A DNA stretch of 64,000 nt. It comes from CAVYXA01 sp963846775 (GTDB lineage: Bacteria; Verrucomicrobiota; Verrucomicrobiia; Chthoniobacterales; UBA10450). The stretch is taken from positions 1,426,001 to 1,490,000 of the forward strand of contig CAWJXB010000006.1 of NCBI GenBank assembly GCA_963846775.1. The letters run 5' to 3'. The notes under the pieces were generated by a model. That model saw only the letters and a list, made by a program, of their open reading frames with translations. It had not been told where the DNA came from and made no database searches. Both the position numbers and the translations under genes were made by a program. The stretch's first letter is position 1. Every line of letters starts with the position of its first letter. Positions 49,343 to 58,078 of the stretch are shown here, in pieces.

Positions 49343-50863
49343 TTAACCCACTGCAGATACTGCGCGAAGGAATTCCCCGAAATCTTTTCCGTTCCGCGCA
49401 GCCTGATTGAGGGCGTCGAGCCGAACATCCATCGCCGCCTCGGGGAGTTCGATCCGGCGCGAGGTCGAGCCGTTCTCGAAAACGATCTCGTCCCACTGAA
49501 TTGACGAAATCTCATCGTTAAACCGTGCCACCGAACGTCCGCGGAAGAACGCGCGCGTCGTTTCTGGCGGACCGAAGATCGAAGCCTTGATCTCCTCTTC
49601 GCTTGTAACACGGCGCATGACCCCTTCGCGCACCAGCTCATAATACAAGCCGCGTTCGCGATCAAGATTGTGGTATTCGAGGTCGATCGATTGCAGCCAT
49701 GGATCGGTCCAGGAGAGTTTTTCTTCCTCCTGCAACGCGTTGAGCAAGAATTTCTTTGCCGCCCAATCGACCCGGTCGCGGGCCGACATCGGTTCGCGCT
49801 CGAGATCGTTGAGAACATTCTCCCATTCGTGCAGGACCCACTGTCGATCTTCCGACCCGCCATGATCGAGCTTACTGGCGGCCCGAAGATAAATTCGCTG
49901 CACATCGATCGCGGAAATTTTCCGGCCATCCTTCAATTCGATGATCCAATCGTAAGTCGGGTCGCGGCTGATCGATTTGTTGGCGTCAATCGGTTGCGCG
50001 ATCTCAAGCTGCGGCGCCTGGCCGCGCTCGATCAAATCGAGGACCAGCGCAGTCGTCCCAATTTTCATCGCGGTCGCCCATTCGCTCATGTTCGAGTCGC
50101 CGAGAATGACGTGAAATCGGCGGTAGCGAGTCGCGTCGGCGTGCGGTTCGTCGCGAGTGTTGATGAGCGGGCGGCGATTCATCGTGTCGATGCTCACCAG
50201 CACGCAGAAAAAATCCGCGCGCTGCGAAATTTGAAAAATGCCGGGCTGGCTCGGGGCGCTCTCGGTTTCCACGCCCACTTTCCCAGCCCCACCAAAAATC
50301 TGGCGCGTAACCAGGAATGGCAGGATGCCATTCACGATGCGGTCCCATGGCAGCTCGCGCCGCATCAGATAATTGTCGTGACAACCGTAACTGTGCCCCG
50401 CGAAATCGGTGTTGTTTTTGTAAAGCCGAACCTGCTGTCCCTCCGGCAACTTCGAATTCCGGCGACGCGCGCATTCTTCCAGGATCCGCTCGCCCGCTTT
50501 GTCCTGCGCGACGATTTGCCGAAGGGTCGTGCATTCCGGGGTCGAATATTCCGGATGCGCATGATCGTTGTAAAAACGCGCGCCGTTGGAAAGAACGAGG
50601 TCGCTCTTGATTTCCTCGAAACTGAGCGGGCGATTCTTATCGATCTCGTAATAGGCCGATTCGTCGGTGTCCTGGAGCAATTCGCGAGCACGAAAACCGC
50701 GCGCGTCGAGATGCGGATCTTCCAGCTCGTAATCCCATTTCATCAGCGCGCCGTGCTCGGTGTAACGCCGCACCAGCTCGATCGATTCGGCCACCACATC
50801 GACAATCTCCAAGCCGCTCACGGTGATGCCGTATTCGGTCTCAAGCCCAAAGACCCGTTTCAT
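49343..50863 (-). CDS. dop: Depupylase/deamidase Dop
   Basis: Dop deamidates the C-terminal glutamine of Pup and removes Pup from proteins. The 506-residue sequence begins MKRVFGLETEYGI (catalytic glutamate region) and has GARFYNDHAHPEYSTPECT with the Dop aspartate (about D100), LYKNNTDFAGHSYGCHDNYL, ISQRADFF, and INTRDEPHADATRYRRFHVI. A long segment before YNDHAHPEY corresponds to the Dop loop, which favours Dop over the ligase PafA. Its ATG overlaps the stop of the RAYT gene (ATGA). Pup, PafA and 20S proteasome genes are not seen in this window. Confidence 0.93.
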   Translation of the reverse strand: MKRVFGLETEYGITVSGLEIVDVVAESIELVRRYTEHGALMKWDYELEDPHLDARGFRARELLQDTDESAYYEIDKNRPLSFEEIKSDLVLSNGARFYNDHAHPEYSTPECTTLRQIVAQDKAGERILEECARRRNSKLPEGQQVRLYKNNTDFAGHSYGCHDNYLMRRELPWDRIVNGILPFLVTRQIFGGAGKVGVETESAPSQPGIFQISQRADFFCVLVSIDTMNRRPLINTRDEPHADATRYRRFHVILGDSNMSEWATAMKIGTTALVLDLIERGQAPQLEIAQPIDANKSISRDPTYDWIIELKDGRKISAIDVQRIYLRAASKLDHGGSEDRQWVLHEWENVLNDLEREPMSARDRVDWAAKKFLLNALQEEEKLSWTDPWLQSIDLEYHNLDRERGLYYELVREGVMRRVTSEEEIKASIFGPPETTRAFFRGRSVARFNDEISSIQWDEIVFENGSTSRRIELPEAAMDVRLDALNQAARNGKDFGEFLRAVSAVG

Positions 50864-51369
50864 GACCCTCCCACCCCCATGCTGTGAAGCGGCGCCCTGT
50901 AGGGGAAGCTGACAGCTTCCCGCGTGGCTTCGTTAATATAATCCAGATAGTACGGCCAATCGTCGGCTGTCTCCACCAGCCCGTGCCGCACTGGATTATC
51001 CTTCACATAAATCCATTTGCTGAACAGATTCTCGTCCGATCTCAGCAGCCGATCAAAACAGCCGCGCTGCCATTCCCATGTCTGTGGGCCGATTCGGCTG
51101 CGCAACACCCGCTTGAATCCATGGGCGAAATCTCCAACGGACAAATCTCGATTTTCAACTGGCAAAACGATCCAATGTGCATGATCAGGCATAATAACGC
51201 CGGCTAGGACGCGCCATTTCTGCAATTCCGCAAGCGCCCGTTTCATCGCCTCGAACGTTTCCGGATTCGCCAACACCTTACTTCGATCTTTCACACACAT
51301 TGTCACGAAATAGATGACCGCTTTGTCCCACGGTAACAGGATCGCGGACAATCGTGGTGGCTCGGCCAT
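50860..51369 (-). CDS. REP-associated tyrosine transposase (RAYT, Y1_Tnp)
   Basis: Single-strand HUH transposase of the TnpA-REP family. The HUH motif is in MPDHAHWIVLPVE and the nucleophile tyrosine in WIYVKDNPVRHGL; WQRGCFDRLLRSDEN is also typical. The 26-bp REP hairpin sequence occurs inverted at both ends of the gene: one copy just before the start codon, the other inside the C-terminal coding region, so the last residues (REAVSFPYRAPL) are REP-encoded. The gene sits between arc and dop and overlaps dop by four bases. The frame is intact, so it may still be active. Confidence 0.92.
   Translation of the reverse strand: MAEPPRLSAILLPWDKAVIYFVTMCVKDRSKVLANPETFEAMKRALAELQKWRVLAGVIMPDHAHWIVLPVENRDLSVGDFAHGFKRVLRSRIGPQTWEWQRGCFDRLLRSDENLFSKWIYVKDNPVRHGLVETADDWPYYLDYINEATREAVSFPYRAPLHSMGVGGS
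50897..50926. repeat. REP hairpin, left copy at the RAYT gene
   Basis: CTGTAGGGGAAGCTGACAGC, then TTCCCG, with an internal near-palindrome GGGAAGCT-GAC-AGCTTCCC. It lies inside the 3' end of the transposase gene. Confidence 0.85.
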
Positions 51370-51371
51370 AG

Positions 51372-51400
51372 ACACGGGAAGCTGTCAGCTTCCCCTACAG
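51372..51400. repeat. REP hairpin, right copy at the RAYT gene
   Basis: The exact inverted counterpart over 26 bp of the copy at 50897 (CGGGAAGCTGTCAGCTTCCC, then CTACAG). It separates arc from the transposase start. Confidence 0.85.
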
Positions 51401-51426
51401 TTGTCGCTGTCGCGACTGCGCGTTCA

Positions 51427-53100
51427 TTAGATCACGCCCGATGGATGTTTCGCCGCGGCGGCGCCGGGGCGGATCGGCGCGATCTTGACCACGTTCTCCG
51501 GATCGTAATCGATCAGCATCAGCCAATCCTCCGTCACATCGCTCGGCGGGAAGATGTCGTTCTCGATGTACTCGGCGTCGAAGGCAACGCACAAATCATT
51601 TTCGGTGATGCCTTCTTCCATGCCACTGGCGATGGAGCGCTTGATCGCCGCCGCTTTCGCTCGCTCGACAATCGAGGCAATAATCGCGCCACTGATGAGA
51701 TCGCTGCGATACAACGTCTCCTTGCGTCCGCTGCGCAATGTCACTTCCAGAAATTTGTTTTCATTCCGCCGCGAAAATTGCCAATCGACAAACCGCTCGA
51801 TCAATCGCTCGATCGCTTCGCCGATGTGGGCGGCTTCTTTGGCCAGCGCGCCATCGTAAGGCAAATCGTTGGTCAGGTAAATCCGATAAATATCGCGCGC
51901 GCCTTGTTTGTTAGGGCGATTCACTTTGATCTTCCGGTCGATCCGGCCCGGCCGCAAGATCGCGGGATCCATCAAATCGGCGCGATTCGACGCCAGAATG
52001 ATGACCACGTCGTTGAGCGAATCGATCCCGTCCATTTCCGAGCAAAACATCGGGACGAGCGTCGAAAGAATGTTCGAGTAGCGCGAGGCGCGGCGCGTAC
52101 CGAGAATCGATTCCGCTTCATCGATGAACAGGAACGGCATAAAGCCTTCGTTGCGCTTTTCGCGTGCCGTTGCAAAAATGTCACGCACGATCCGCTCCGA
52201 TTCGCCCACCCACATGTTTAAGATCTCCGGCCCTTTGACGTGCATGAAATACTCGCGCATCTCCACGCCGGTTTGTTCGCGAAGTTGCCTGGTCAAGTTG
52301 TAGGCCGTCGCTTTGCCGATGAGCGTCTTACCGCAGCCGGGCGGCCCGTAAAGGAGAAAACCTTTGGGCGTGGCGTGCTGAAATTTTTTGAAAAGCTCGC
52401 CGTGCAACAAAGGCAGCTCGATCGCATCCTTGATCGCCTGAAGTGCCGTTTCCTGTCCACCGACTTTCTCCCAAGGCAGCTCGGGCACGACGTCGAGATA
52501 ATGTTCGTTCGTCTTGGTATTGGAAAGCATCTCGAGCGCCATGCGAAAGTTGGAATCGACTCGAACTTCATCCCCCGATTTTAGCGTCGAATGAGCCAGA
52601 TCCGAAGAGCGCTGGAGCACCATTGATTGCAACCCATGCTCCGATCCGACGCGCAATCGATCGTCTCCAATCACCTCAGTGATTTTGGTCACCGGGCCCG
52701 CCGTCTCGAACCCAAGATCGCCAACGACGACAAACGCTTCGTTCAGTAGAACGCGCGTGCCCTTTCTTAATTTTGCCAGCGGAATCCGAGGATCGACATT
52801 GCAATAGTAATCGGCGCCACCGACCACCACATGGGCGGTGCTGGCCGAACTCGCGCCCAGAAATGTGCCAATACGGTTCGCCGGCGAAGTGACCTTCTTG
52901 ACCACTTCTTCGAGCTTCTCGATCATCCGTCGCGCTTCCACCAGCATCTCGTCGCGGTCGCACATCTCCGGACGCAAATCCAGCAACTCGCCCCGGATCG
53001 GATCCCCCGGGGGAAGCGAAGCGATGACCCGATCAAACTCATCGAGAAGATTGTGCGTCCCTGAGTTTTCCACCTCGCCCTGAGATCCTTGGTCGCTCAT
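51427..53100 (-). CDS. arc: ARC/Mpa-type AAA ATPase of the Pup pathway
   Basis: Hexameric unfoldase that feeds pupylated proteins to the proteasome. Residues ~45-70 form the coiled coil that binds Pup (EMLVEARRMIEKLEEVVKKV). Then come two OB folds (YYCNVDPRIPLAKL, RVGSEHGLQSMVL), Walker A GPPGCGKT (252-259), Walker B LFIDEA (323-328) and an RPGRID arginine-finger region. The C-terminus ends KHPSGVI and lacks the GQYL docking tail of Mycobacterium Mpa, so coupling to a 20S core is doubtful or uses another mode. It is divergent from the MMPL gene. Confidence 0.92.
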   Translation of the reverse strand: MSDQGSQGEVENSGTHNLLDEFDRVIASLPPGDPIRGELLDLRPEMCDRDEMLVEARRMIEKLEEVVKKVTSPANRIGTFLGASSASTAHVVVGGADYYCNVDPRIPLAKLRKGTRVLLNEAFVVVGDLGFETAGPVTKITEVIGDDRLRVGSEHGLQSMVLQRSSDLAHSTLKSGDEVRVDSNFRMALEMLSNTKTNEHYLDVVPELPWEKVGGQETALQAIKDAIELPLLHGELFKKFQHATPKGFLLYGPPGCGKTLIGKATAYNLTRQLREQTGVEMREYFMHVKGPEILNMWVGESERIVRDIFATAREKRNEGFMPFLFIDEAESILGTRRASRYSNILSTLVPMFCSEMDGIDSLNDVVIILASNRADLMDPAILRPGRIDRKIKVNRPNKQGARDIYRIYLTNDLPYDGALAKEAAHIGEAIERLIERFVDWQFSRRNENKFLEVTLRSGRKETLYRSDLISGAIIASIVERAKAAAIKRSIASGMEEGITENDLCVAFDAEYIENDIFPPSDVTEDWLMLIDYDPENVVKIAPIRPGAAAAKHPSGVI

Positions 53101-53265
53101 TGGTTTGGGTCAATCCGCCGAACCGGTACCGATTATAACTTTGTTGCGTTAATTGCGCAATCCTCTGACGCAGCGCGCGTGCCAAATGTTCAACAAACAA
53201 ACCGGACCCGCTTTTCGCGCAAATCCAAGCCGCTCTCTGCTGGCCGCGGACACGAACTCAAAGAT

Positions 53266-55374
53266 ATGTGGAGAAAGATTCCGATAGGCGCACCCTGGCT
53301 GGTAGCGGTGACCACTGGGGTGCTTCTCGTCCTGGTGGCAAAGTTTGTCGATCTTCGCCCGGTGGTGGACGAAAACTTTTTCTTTTCCACCAGCGACCCG
53401 GGTGTTCGCCAGCAAAAAACGATCGAGAAGCATTTTCCTTCCAAACCAGAAATCATTCTGGCTGTTTCCGCTCCAGATATTTCGTCGCCACGATATCTGG
53501 CGAGTATCCAAAAACTGACCGAGCGGGCCGAGCACGTCCGTGGCGTGGCGGTGGTCAAGAGTCTAACTGCGGGACCGAAAAGCGTCGAGGACGCGCTGAA
53601 GAGTCCGTTCTGGAGCCGCTTGCTCATCGCTCCGGACCGCAAATCGAGCAACGTAATCGTTTTCACCCAGGGAAAGAAAACAGAAATCCTAATCAGGGGC
53701 CTGGAAAAAATCGTGCAGGAGATGGATCGGAAGGATTTTCGCATTCACATGGCCGGGCCGCCCTACGTGGTGGAAATGCTTCGGCGAAGTCTGGCCCACG
53801 ACTTTCGCTACTTTAGCCTGACGGCGTTCATATTGTTTGGCCTAACGATGGCGGCGTTGTTTCGATCGTTACGAGTTTTTCTAGGAATGATCTTCACCTG
53901 CTCCAACGCGGTTTTGCTGACCTTGCTCCTTCAGGCGCTCCTCGGTCACAAGATCGGCATTCTGACAGTCAATTTGGGTACGATCGTTTTTATCATCGCG
54001 CTCTCCCACTTGGTCTATATGACTTTTAATTGGCAGACACTTGCGCACTGCGGGAAAAAAGAAGGGGTCTATCTCGCCACGGCCGCCCGGCGCATGACTT
54101 TCCCGGCATCGTTTTGGTCGCTCATCTGCGCGTCGCTCGGATTTGCCAGTTTGCTGATCGTCCAGGCGAAACCGCTGCGCGAGCTCGGATTTGGTGGCGT
54201 GCTCGGGACGGTCGTCGCCTTCATCTGCGCCTATCTGATGTACCCACCGTTCCTGAGCGCGGCGGTGCCGCGCACGACAAAATTGGTAGAAAAGGAGCCT
54301 TCACGCGCATTCCTGTCGCATCGCTTCGGCTGGCTATCGTTAGGCGTTATTCTGCTCTGTGTCGGCCTCGGCTTTGGCCTTACTCGGATCGATACCGATC
54401 CGAGTCTGCTCGATTACTTTAAGCCGCATGAGCCATTGCGGGACGGTCTGGAATACGTGGACCAGAGCGGCGGCGCGAATCCGCTCACCCTCGTCGTCTC
54501 CGCTTCGAACGGCAGCACGCTGAACACCGACGAGGCTTATCAAAAACTGTGGAGGCTGCAAGGCGCGTTGGAGCACAACAAGAACGTCAGCACCGTGATC
54601 TCGCTACCGACACTTCTCGCGGAAGGCGATCGCAATCCATTCTCGTTTCTGCTCAGTTACGAAAAAATCATCGAGATCGCCGAGCAGCCGAAGTATCAAC
54701 GGATCGCGAAAAGCTTCGTCAATAAAGATCGGACCCGAGCCGTTTTTCTGCTTCGGATGAACGAAGGGAAACGCACGGAGCATCGGCTGGACGTGGTGGA
54801 CGATCTAAAGTCGATCGCCCGCAAGGACGGGTTTAAAGTCGTTCTGGCTGGCGGCATCTATTATTTGCAAGGCCGGCTGGCCCATCTCGTCGCAGAAAGT
54901 CTCGTGACCGGTTTGTTTTGGCTCAACCTCCTCTTTATTGCGATCGCCTGGATCGTGGCCCGCTCGTTTCGCGGCGCGATCGCGATGATCGTAAGCCTAA
55001 CGCTCGTGCCATTGTCGATGTTAGGCGGGATTGGCTGGTTCGGTGTGCCATTGGATGTGATCTCCGCGCCGGCCACGAATGTTTGCATCGGAATCGCCAT
55101 CGATTCGATGATCCACCTTGTCTTCGGCGTGCGCCGCGCCCAGCAGGCAGGTAAAAAAGGCTGGGACGCCTGGGTCGCCGGCCGGAAAGAACAATGGCGC
55201 GGCATCGTCTATTCCGATGTCATCTTCGCCGCCGGCTTTGCTATTTTCGCGCTTTCCGATTTTCCGCCGACGCAGCGTTTCGGCCTGGTCATCCTCGCCG
55301 GTTTAATCATCGACATCCTGGCCAACCTATTCGTGTTACCATTGCTTGGCGGTGCGCACTGGAAAAGGAAATAA
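53266..55374 (+). CDS. MMPL/RND-superfamily exporter
   Basis: About 702 residues with the RND-type duplicated layout. Each half has one helix, a large extracytoplasmic loop, and five to six helices: first half ~1-400 (GTIVFIIALSHLVYMTFNW), second half ~410-702 (APATNVCIGIAIDSMIHLVFGV). The GIAIDSMIHL motif carries the acidic residue of the proton-relay helix. Such proteins export lipids or hydrophobic small molecules in the inner membrane. The start ATG 53266 (MWRKIPIGAPWLVAVTTGVL) is preferred over an open frame from 53089 that overlaps the arc start. No partner membrane-fusion gene is adjacent. Confidence 0.88.
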   Translation: MWRKIPIGAPWLVAVTTGVLLVLVAKFVDLRPVVDENFFFSTSDPGVRQQKTIEKHFPSKPEIILAVSAPDISSPRYLASIQKLTERAEHVRGVAVVKSLTAGPKSVEDALKSPFWSRLLIAPDRKSSNVIVFTQGKKTEILIRGLEKIVQEMDRKDFRIHMAGPPYVVEMLRRSLAHDFRYFSLTAFILFGLTMAALFRSLRVFLGMIFTCSNAVLLTLLLQALLGHKIGILTVNLGTIVFIIALSHLVYMTFNWQTLAHCGKKEGVYLATAARRMTFPASFWSLICASLGFASLLIVQAKPLRELGFGGVLGTVVAFICAYLMYPPFLSAAVPRTTKLVEKEPSRAFLSHRFGWLSLGVILLCVGLGFGLTRIDTDPSLLDYFKPHEPLRDGLEYVDQSGGANPLTLVVSASNGSTLNTDEAYQKLWRLQGALEHNKNVSTVISLPTLLAEGDRNPFSFLLSYEKIIEIAEQPKYQRIAKSFVNKDRTRAVFLLRMNEGKRTEHRLDVVDDLKSIARKDGFKVVLAGGIYYLQGRLAHLVAESLVTGLFWLNLLFIAIAWIVARSFRGAIAMIVSLTLVPLSMLGGIGWFGVPLDVISAPATNVCIGIAIDSMIHLVFGVRRAQQAGKKGWDAWVAGRKEQWRGIVYSDVIFAAGFAIFALSDFPPTQRFGLVILAGLIIDILANLFVLPLLGGAHWKRK

Positions 55375-55534
55375 AGCGCATCCCGGCTGGTTCAGAAACG
55401 TTGGGAAGGTAACACAATTCAGCCGGCCGCATACCGACCCGTAGAGGGACGGATCTTTTGAGCTAGTCAATAAGAAGAAAGGCGTGCGCTCAATCGCGAC
55501 CCGGTACTTGAACCTTCAGCAATTTTCCGCCAGG

Positions 55535-56062
55535 TCAGCGGCCCGTACCCCCTGTTTTTGCAGGGTTTGTCTTCATGCTTTGTATGGCGCTTCCACTAAC
55601 TCTTTCAACACTGCTGACTCCGGTGCTGGTGGTAACAGGATTGCCGTTGTCATCGACTTCCACCCAGCGTCCACCGCCAATATGAGTTCCAGTTTCGGGC
55701 GCAACGTAAACCCAGTGTGTGTGTTTCTTAGCTGACACCGCTTTTGCAGTCAGTCCGAAATTGAGCTGCGTAGATTTGCCCAACTGCGTCTTGGCATCGA
55801 GGATCGATGCCTTGACTGATCCATTAACAACAAGAGTGACTCGATAAGTGCCAACCGCCAAGCCATCAGAGATGTAATGGCCGCGAGCATCGGTCTTAAC
55901 AATCTTAGCAAAATTTTTTGCCTCAATCCGGACATCGGCGCCTTTGATTGGACGTCCGGTGGGGTCCTTCACAATCCCTTCAAGACTCGACGTCCCAGCC
56001 CAGACACTGAATGTTGCAAGGAGCAACCCAACGAAACCAATGCTAAGTGATTTGAGAAGCAT
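55535..56062 (-). CDS. Secreted protein with carboxypeptidase-regulatory-like domain
   Basis: A 175-residue product with a signal peptide (LSIGFVGLLLATFSVWA, then GTSS). A CarboxypepD_reg-like beta-sandwich follows: SLEGIVKDPTGRPIKGADVR, TDARGHYISDGLAVGTYRVTL and VNGSVKASI. The C-terminal ~70 residues (HTHWVYVAPETGTHIGGGRW, VEVDDNGNP) are unassigned. Domains of this kind occur in secreted and outer-membrane proteins and are structural. The gene stands alone; 55375-55534 upstream of its stop has no other feature. Confidence 0.7.
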   Translation of the reverse strand: MLLKSLSIGFVGLLLATFSVWAGTSSLEGIVKDPTGRPIKGADVRIEAKNFAKIVKTDARGHYISDGLAVGTYRVTLVVNGSVKASILDAKTQLGKSTQLNFGLTAKAVSAKKHTHWVYVAPETGTHIGGGRWVEVDDNGNPVTTSTGVSSVERVSGSAIQSMKTNPAKTGGTGR

Positions 56063-56159
56063 GGTTCAACAGTTTAGATAGTTTCTGCAGACATTCAAGG
56101 ACCGTTTCACTGCTTGCCATGATCGTGGCGCAGTAGAGGCACAACGACAGTAAAGAAGC

Positions 56160-56189
56160 AGGACATAAATCCGACATTTCGGGCCACGA
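56160..56189. repeat. 30-bp motif shared with 61521-61550 (copy 1)
   Basis: Matches the second copy at 24 of 30 positions on the same strand; all six differences are transitions. It begins AGGACATA and ends GGGCCACGA. It lies about 50 bp downstream of the stop of the minus-strand GlxA-like regulator. Confidence 0.5.
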
Positions 56190-56239
56190 TCCTACGATGG
56201 GTCACTGTTTTTATCGAGGCCGCGGCGCGAACCATAAGT

Positions 56240-57397
56240 TCAGAAGATTGCCGCTTTTCGCGCTTGCGCTTTCCGTTGAGCGCGATAGGTCCGTGGCCGA
56301 ACACCGACATGGCGCTGGAAGGCGTTGCTAAACACATCTGCACTTTTGAAGCCGAGCGAAGCCGCGATGTTCTCAAGATTCAAGCGAGGAAGCAGGATGC
56401 GTCGCCGCGCTTCATTGATACGCGCGTCGGCAACAAATGCAGCCGGCGGTTTGCCAAATTCTTTGTTGAACAAGCGCGTGAAATTCCGGAGTGACATGCA
56501 CGACTTCCGGGCCAGAGCCTCGACCGAAAGATCCTCGCTGAGATGAGACAAGATCCAGGCAGGCAGATCAGCGAAGCGATCAGACGACTGAACCTGAAAT
56601 CGCAAGGGCTCCGAATACTGCAACTCACCGCCCGATCTCTTCACGTGAATAATGAGCTCACGCGCTACGTCCAGAGCAACCTGGCATCCGTAATCTTCCT
56701 CGATCAACGCAAGCGACAAATCAATGGCCGAAATTCCTCCCGCACAGGTATGGAAGGATCCGTCGTTCAGAAACATGCCGGTTGAATTAATGCGGAGACT
56801 CGGAAATCGTGAGGCCACATCGGCCGCCAGGCGCGAGTGAGTTATTACCTGCCGTTCATCAAGCAAGCCCGTTCTAGCGAGCGCGTAAATCCCGCTTCCC
56901 AGAGCCACCACGCGCCTGGCAGCGGGAGCGATCAAGTTTAACCAATGCGCGATGTCATTGTTTGCTTTCGGATCATGAATTCCCGCCCCCCCAGGAATAA
57001 TCACCGTATCGAGAGACGGCGCGTTTCGCATCGCTATCTCCGGCTTTACAAAAATGCCTGAATCAGTCCGGCAGATTTCCGTGCTGATTCCAATGGTCAT
57101 TACTTCATAGCAACATCGATGGCGACCTTCGCCATTGGGTTCCTTCGCCCGCGAAAATACTTCGGCCGGCCCCATCAAACCTGCCGCGCTCATACGATCG
57201 AATACGATGATGCCGATGATTTTCGGCGCGGCCGCAGCAGCAGGTCCGTTCGCGGGACCATGGCGCGCCACCGGCCTGCGGCTGATGGCACGTCTGCGAA
57301 AGAATTTTCTGACCCGAGCAATTCGTGAACGCTTTCTTGCCCCGTTCAATGCCTGCGATCCGTTGGCGATTACCTTCTTCACAGAAGGATAAGCCAC
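56240..57397 (-). CDS. GlxA-like AraC-family regulator (DJ-1/PfpI domain plus HTH)
   Basis: The N-terminal DJ-1/PfpI-like domain (from IIGIIVFDRMSAAGLMGPAEVF, including VIIPGGAGIHDPKANNDIAHW and YALARTGLLDERQV) is followed by an AraC DNA-binding domain (residues ~270-385: LSVEALARKSCMSLRNFTRLFNKEFGKPPAAFV). The cysteine of active DJ-1 proteins is replaced in the LGSGIY elbow, so the domain probably senses a ligand. A ~57-residue arginine-rich N-terminus from a GTG at 57397 is unusual; a shorter start is possible. It is divergent from the sigma-factor gene. A paralogue is at 62014. Confidence 0.85.
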   Translation of the reverse strand: MAYPSVKKVIANGSQALNGARKRSRIARVRKFFRRRAISRRPVARHGPANGPAAAAAPKIIGIIVFDRMSAAGLMGPAEVFSRAKEPNGEGRHRCCYEVMTIGISTEICRTDSGIFVKPEIAMRNAPSLDTVIIPGGAGIHDPKANNDIAHWLNLIAPAARRVVALGSGIYALARTGLLDERQVITHSRLAADVASRFPSLRINSTGMFLNDGSFHTCAGGISAIDLSLALIEEDYGCQVALDVARELIIHVKRSGGELQYSEPLRFQVQSSDRFADLPAWILSHLSEDLSVEALARKSCMSLRNFTRLFNKEFGKPPAAFVADARINEARRRILLPRLNLENIAASLGFKSADVFSNAFQRHVGVRPRTYRAQRKAQARKAAIF

Positions 57398-57472
57398 AAA
57401 TCCGACAAAAACGGCTCATCGATTTAGCGAGCTGGACGCCTCATCAGCTTCAGAGTACAATCCCGGCGGTAT

Positions 57473-58048
57473 ATGGTAGGCGAGCCGCTGGAGGCCAAAC
57501 TTGCGTCAACTCCCGTTGATCATGTACCTCCGATCTATGGCTCAGAGAGCCTTGAGTTACCGGCTGCTACATATGAGAAACTGCGCCGCCTAGCGGCGGA
57601 ATATCTGAGAAGCGAGCGCTCTAATCACACTTTGCAGCCGACCGCTTTGCTGCACGAAGCATTCTTGCGCGTGCTCAAACAGCCCGATCATGCCTGGCGC
57701 AATGAAGCCCATGTTATTGCCTTTGCTGCACGGGCCATGCGGCGGATCTTGATCAGCTACGGAGTCGCGCGCACTCGCGACAAACGAGGTGGACCTTCAG
57801 CGGTGCGATTGCCGCTGGATGAAGCGCTCGACTTTTGGGCTGAGCGCGATCTAAACGTCGTTGCAGTAGATGAGGCCCTGGAGGAACTCGAGCTGGCGGA
57901 CCCGCGCCAGGCGCAAATTGTTGAGCTGCGATTTTTCGCCGGTCTTACCGTTGATGAGATAGCATCCACTCTCAAAATATCGCGCGCGACAGTGAAGCGA
58001 GATTGGGCGACAGCAAAATTATGGCTCCGCAGCCGACTCTGTGGCTGA
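57473..58048 (+). CDS. ECF-type sigma-70 factor of the kinase-associated group
   Basis: The 191-residue protein has sigma region 2 (LRRLAAEYLRSERSNHTLQP, TALLHEAFLRVL, RAMRRILISYGVARTRDKRG) and region 4 (LELADPRQAQIVELRFFAGL, TVDEIASTLKISRATVKRDW). The HTLQPTALLHEAF motif marks the group often encoded beside Ser/Thr kinases. No anti-sigma gene is adjacent; instead a kinase gene follows after 30 bp, so control by phosphorylation is likely by analogy with known sigma-kinase pairs. The N-terminal ~25 residues are less conserved than usual. Confidence 0.88.
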   Translation: MVGEPLEAKLASTPVDHVPPIYGSESLELPAATYEKLRRLAAEYLRSERSNHTLQPTALLHEAFLRVLKQPDHAWRNEAHVIAFAARAMRRILISYGVARTRDKRGGPSAVRLPLDEALDFWAERDLNVVAVDEALEELELADPRQAQIVELRFFAGLTVDEIASTLKISRATVKRDWATAKLWLRSRLCG

Positions 58049-58078
58049 TATGATAAACTTACTACTGCACTAGTCGCC

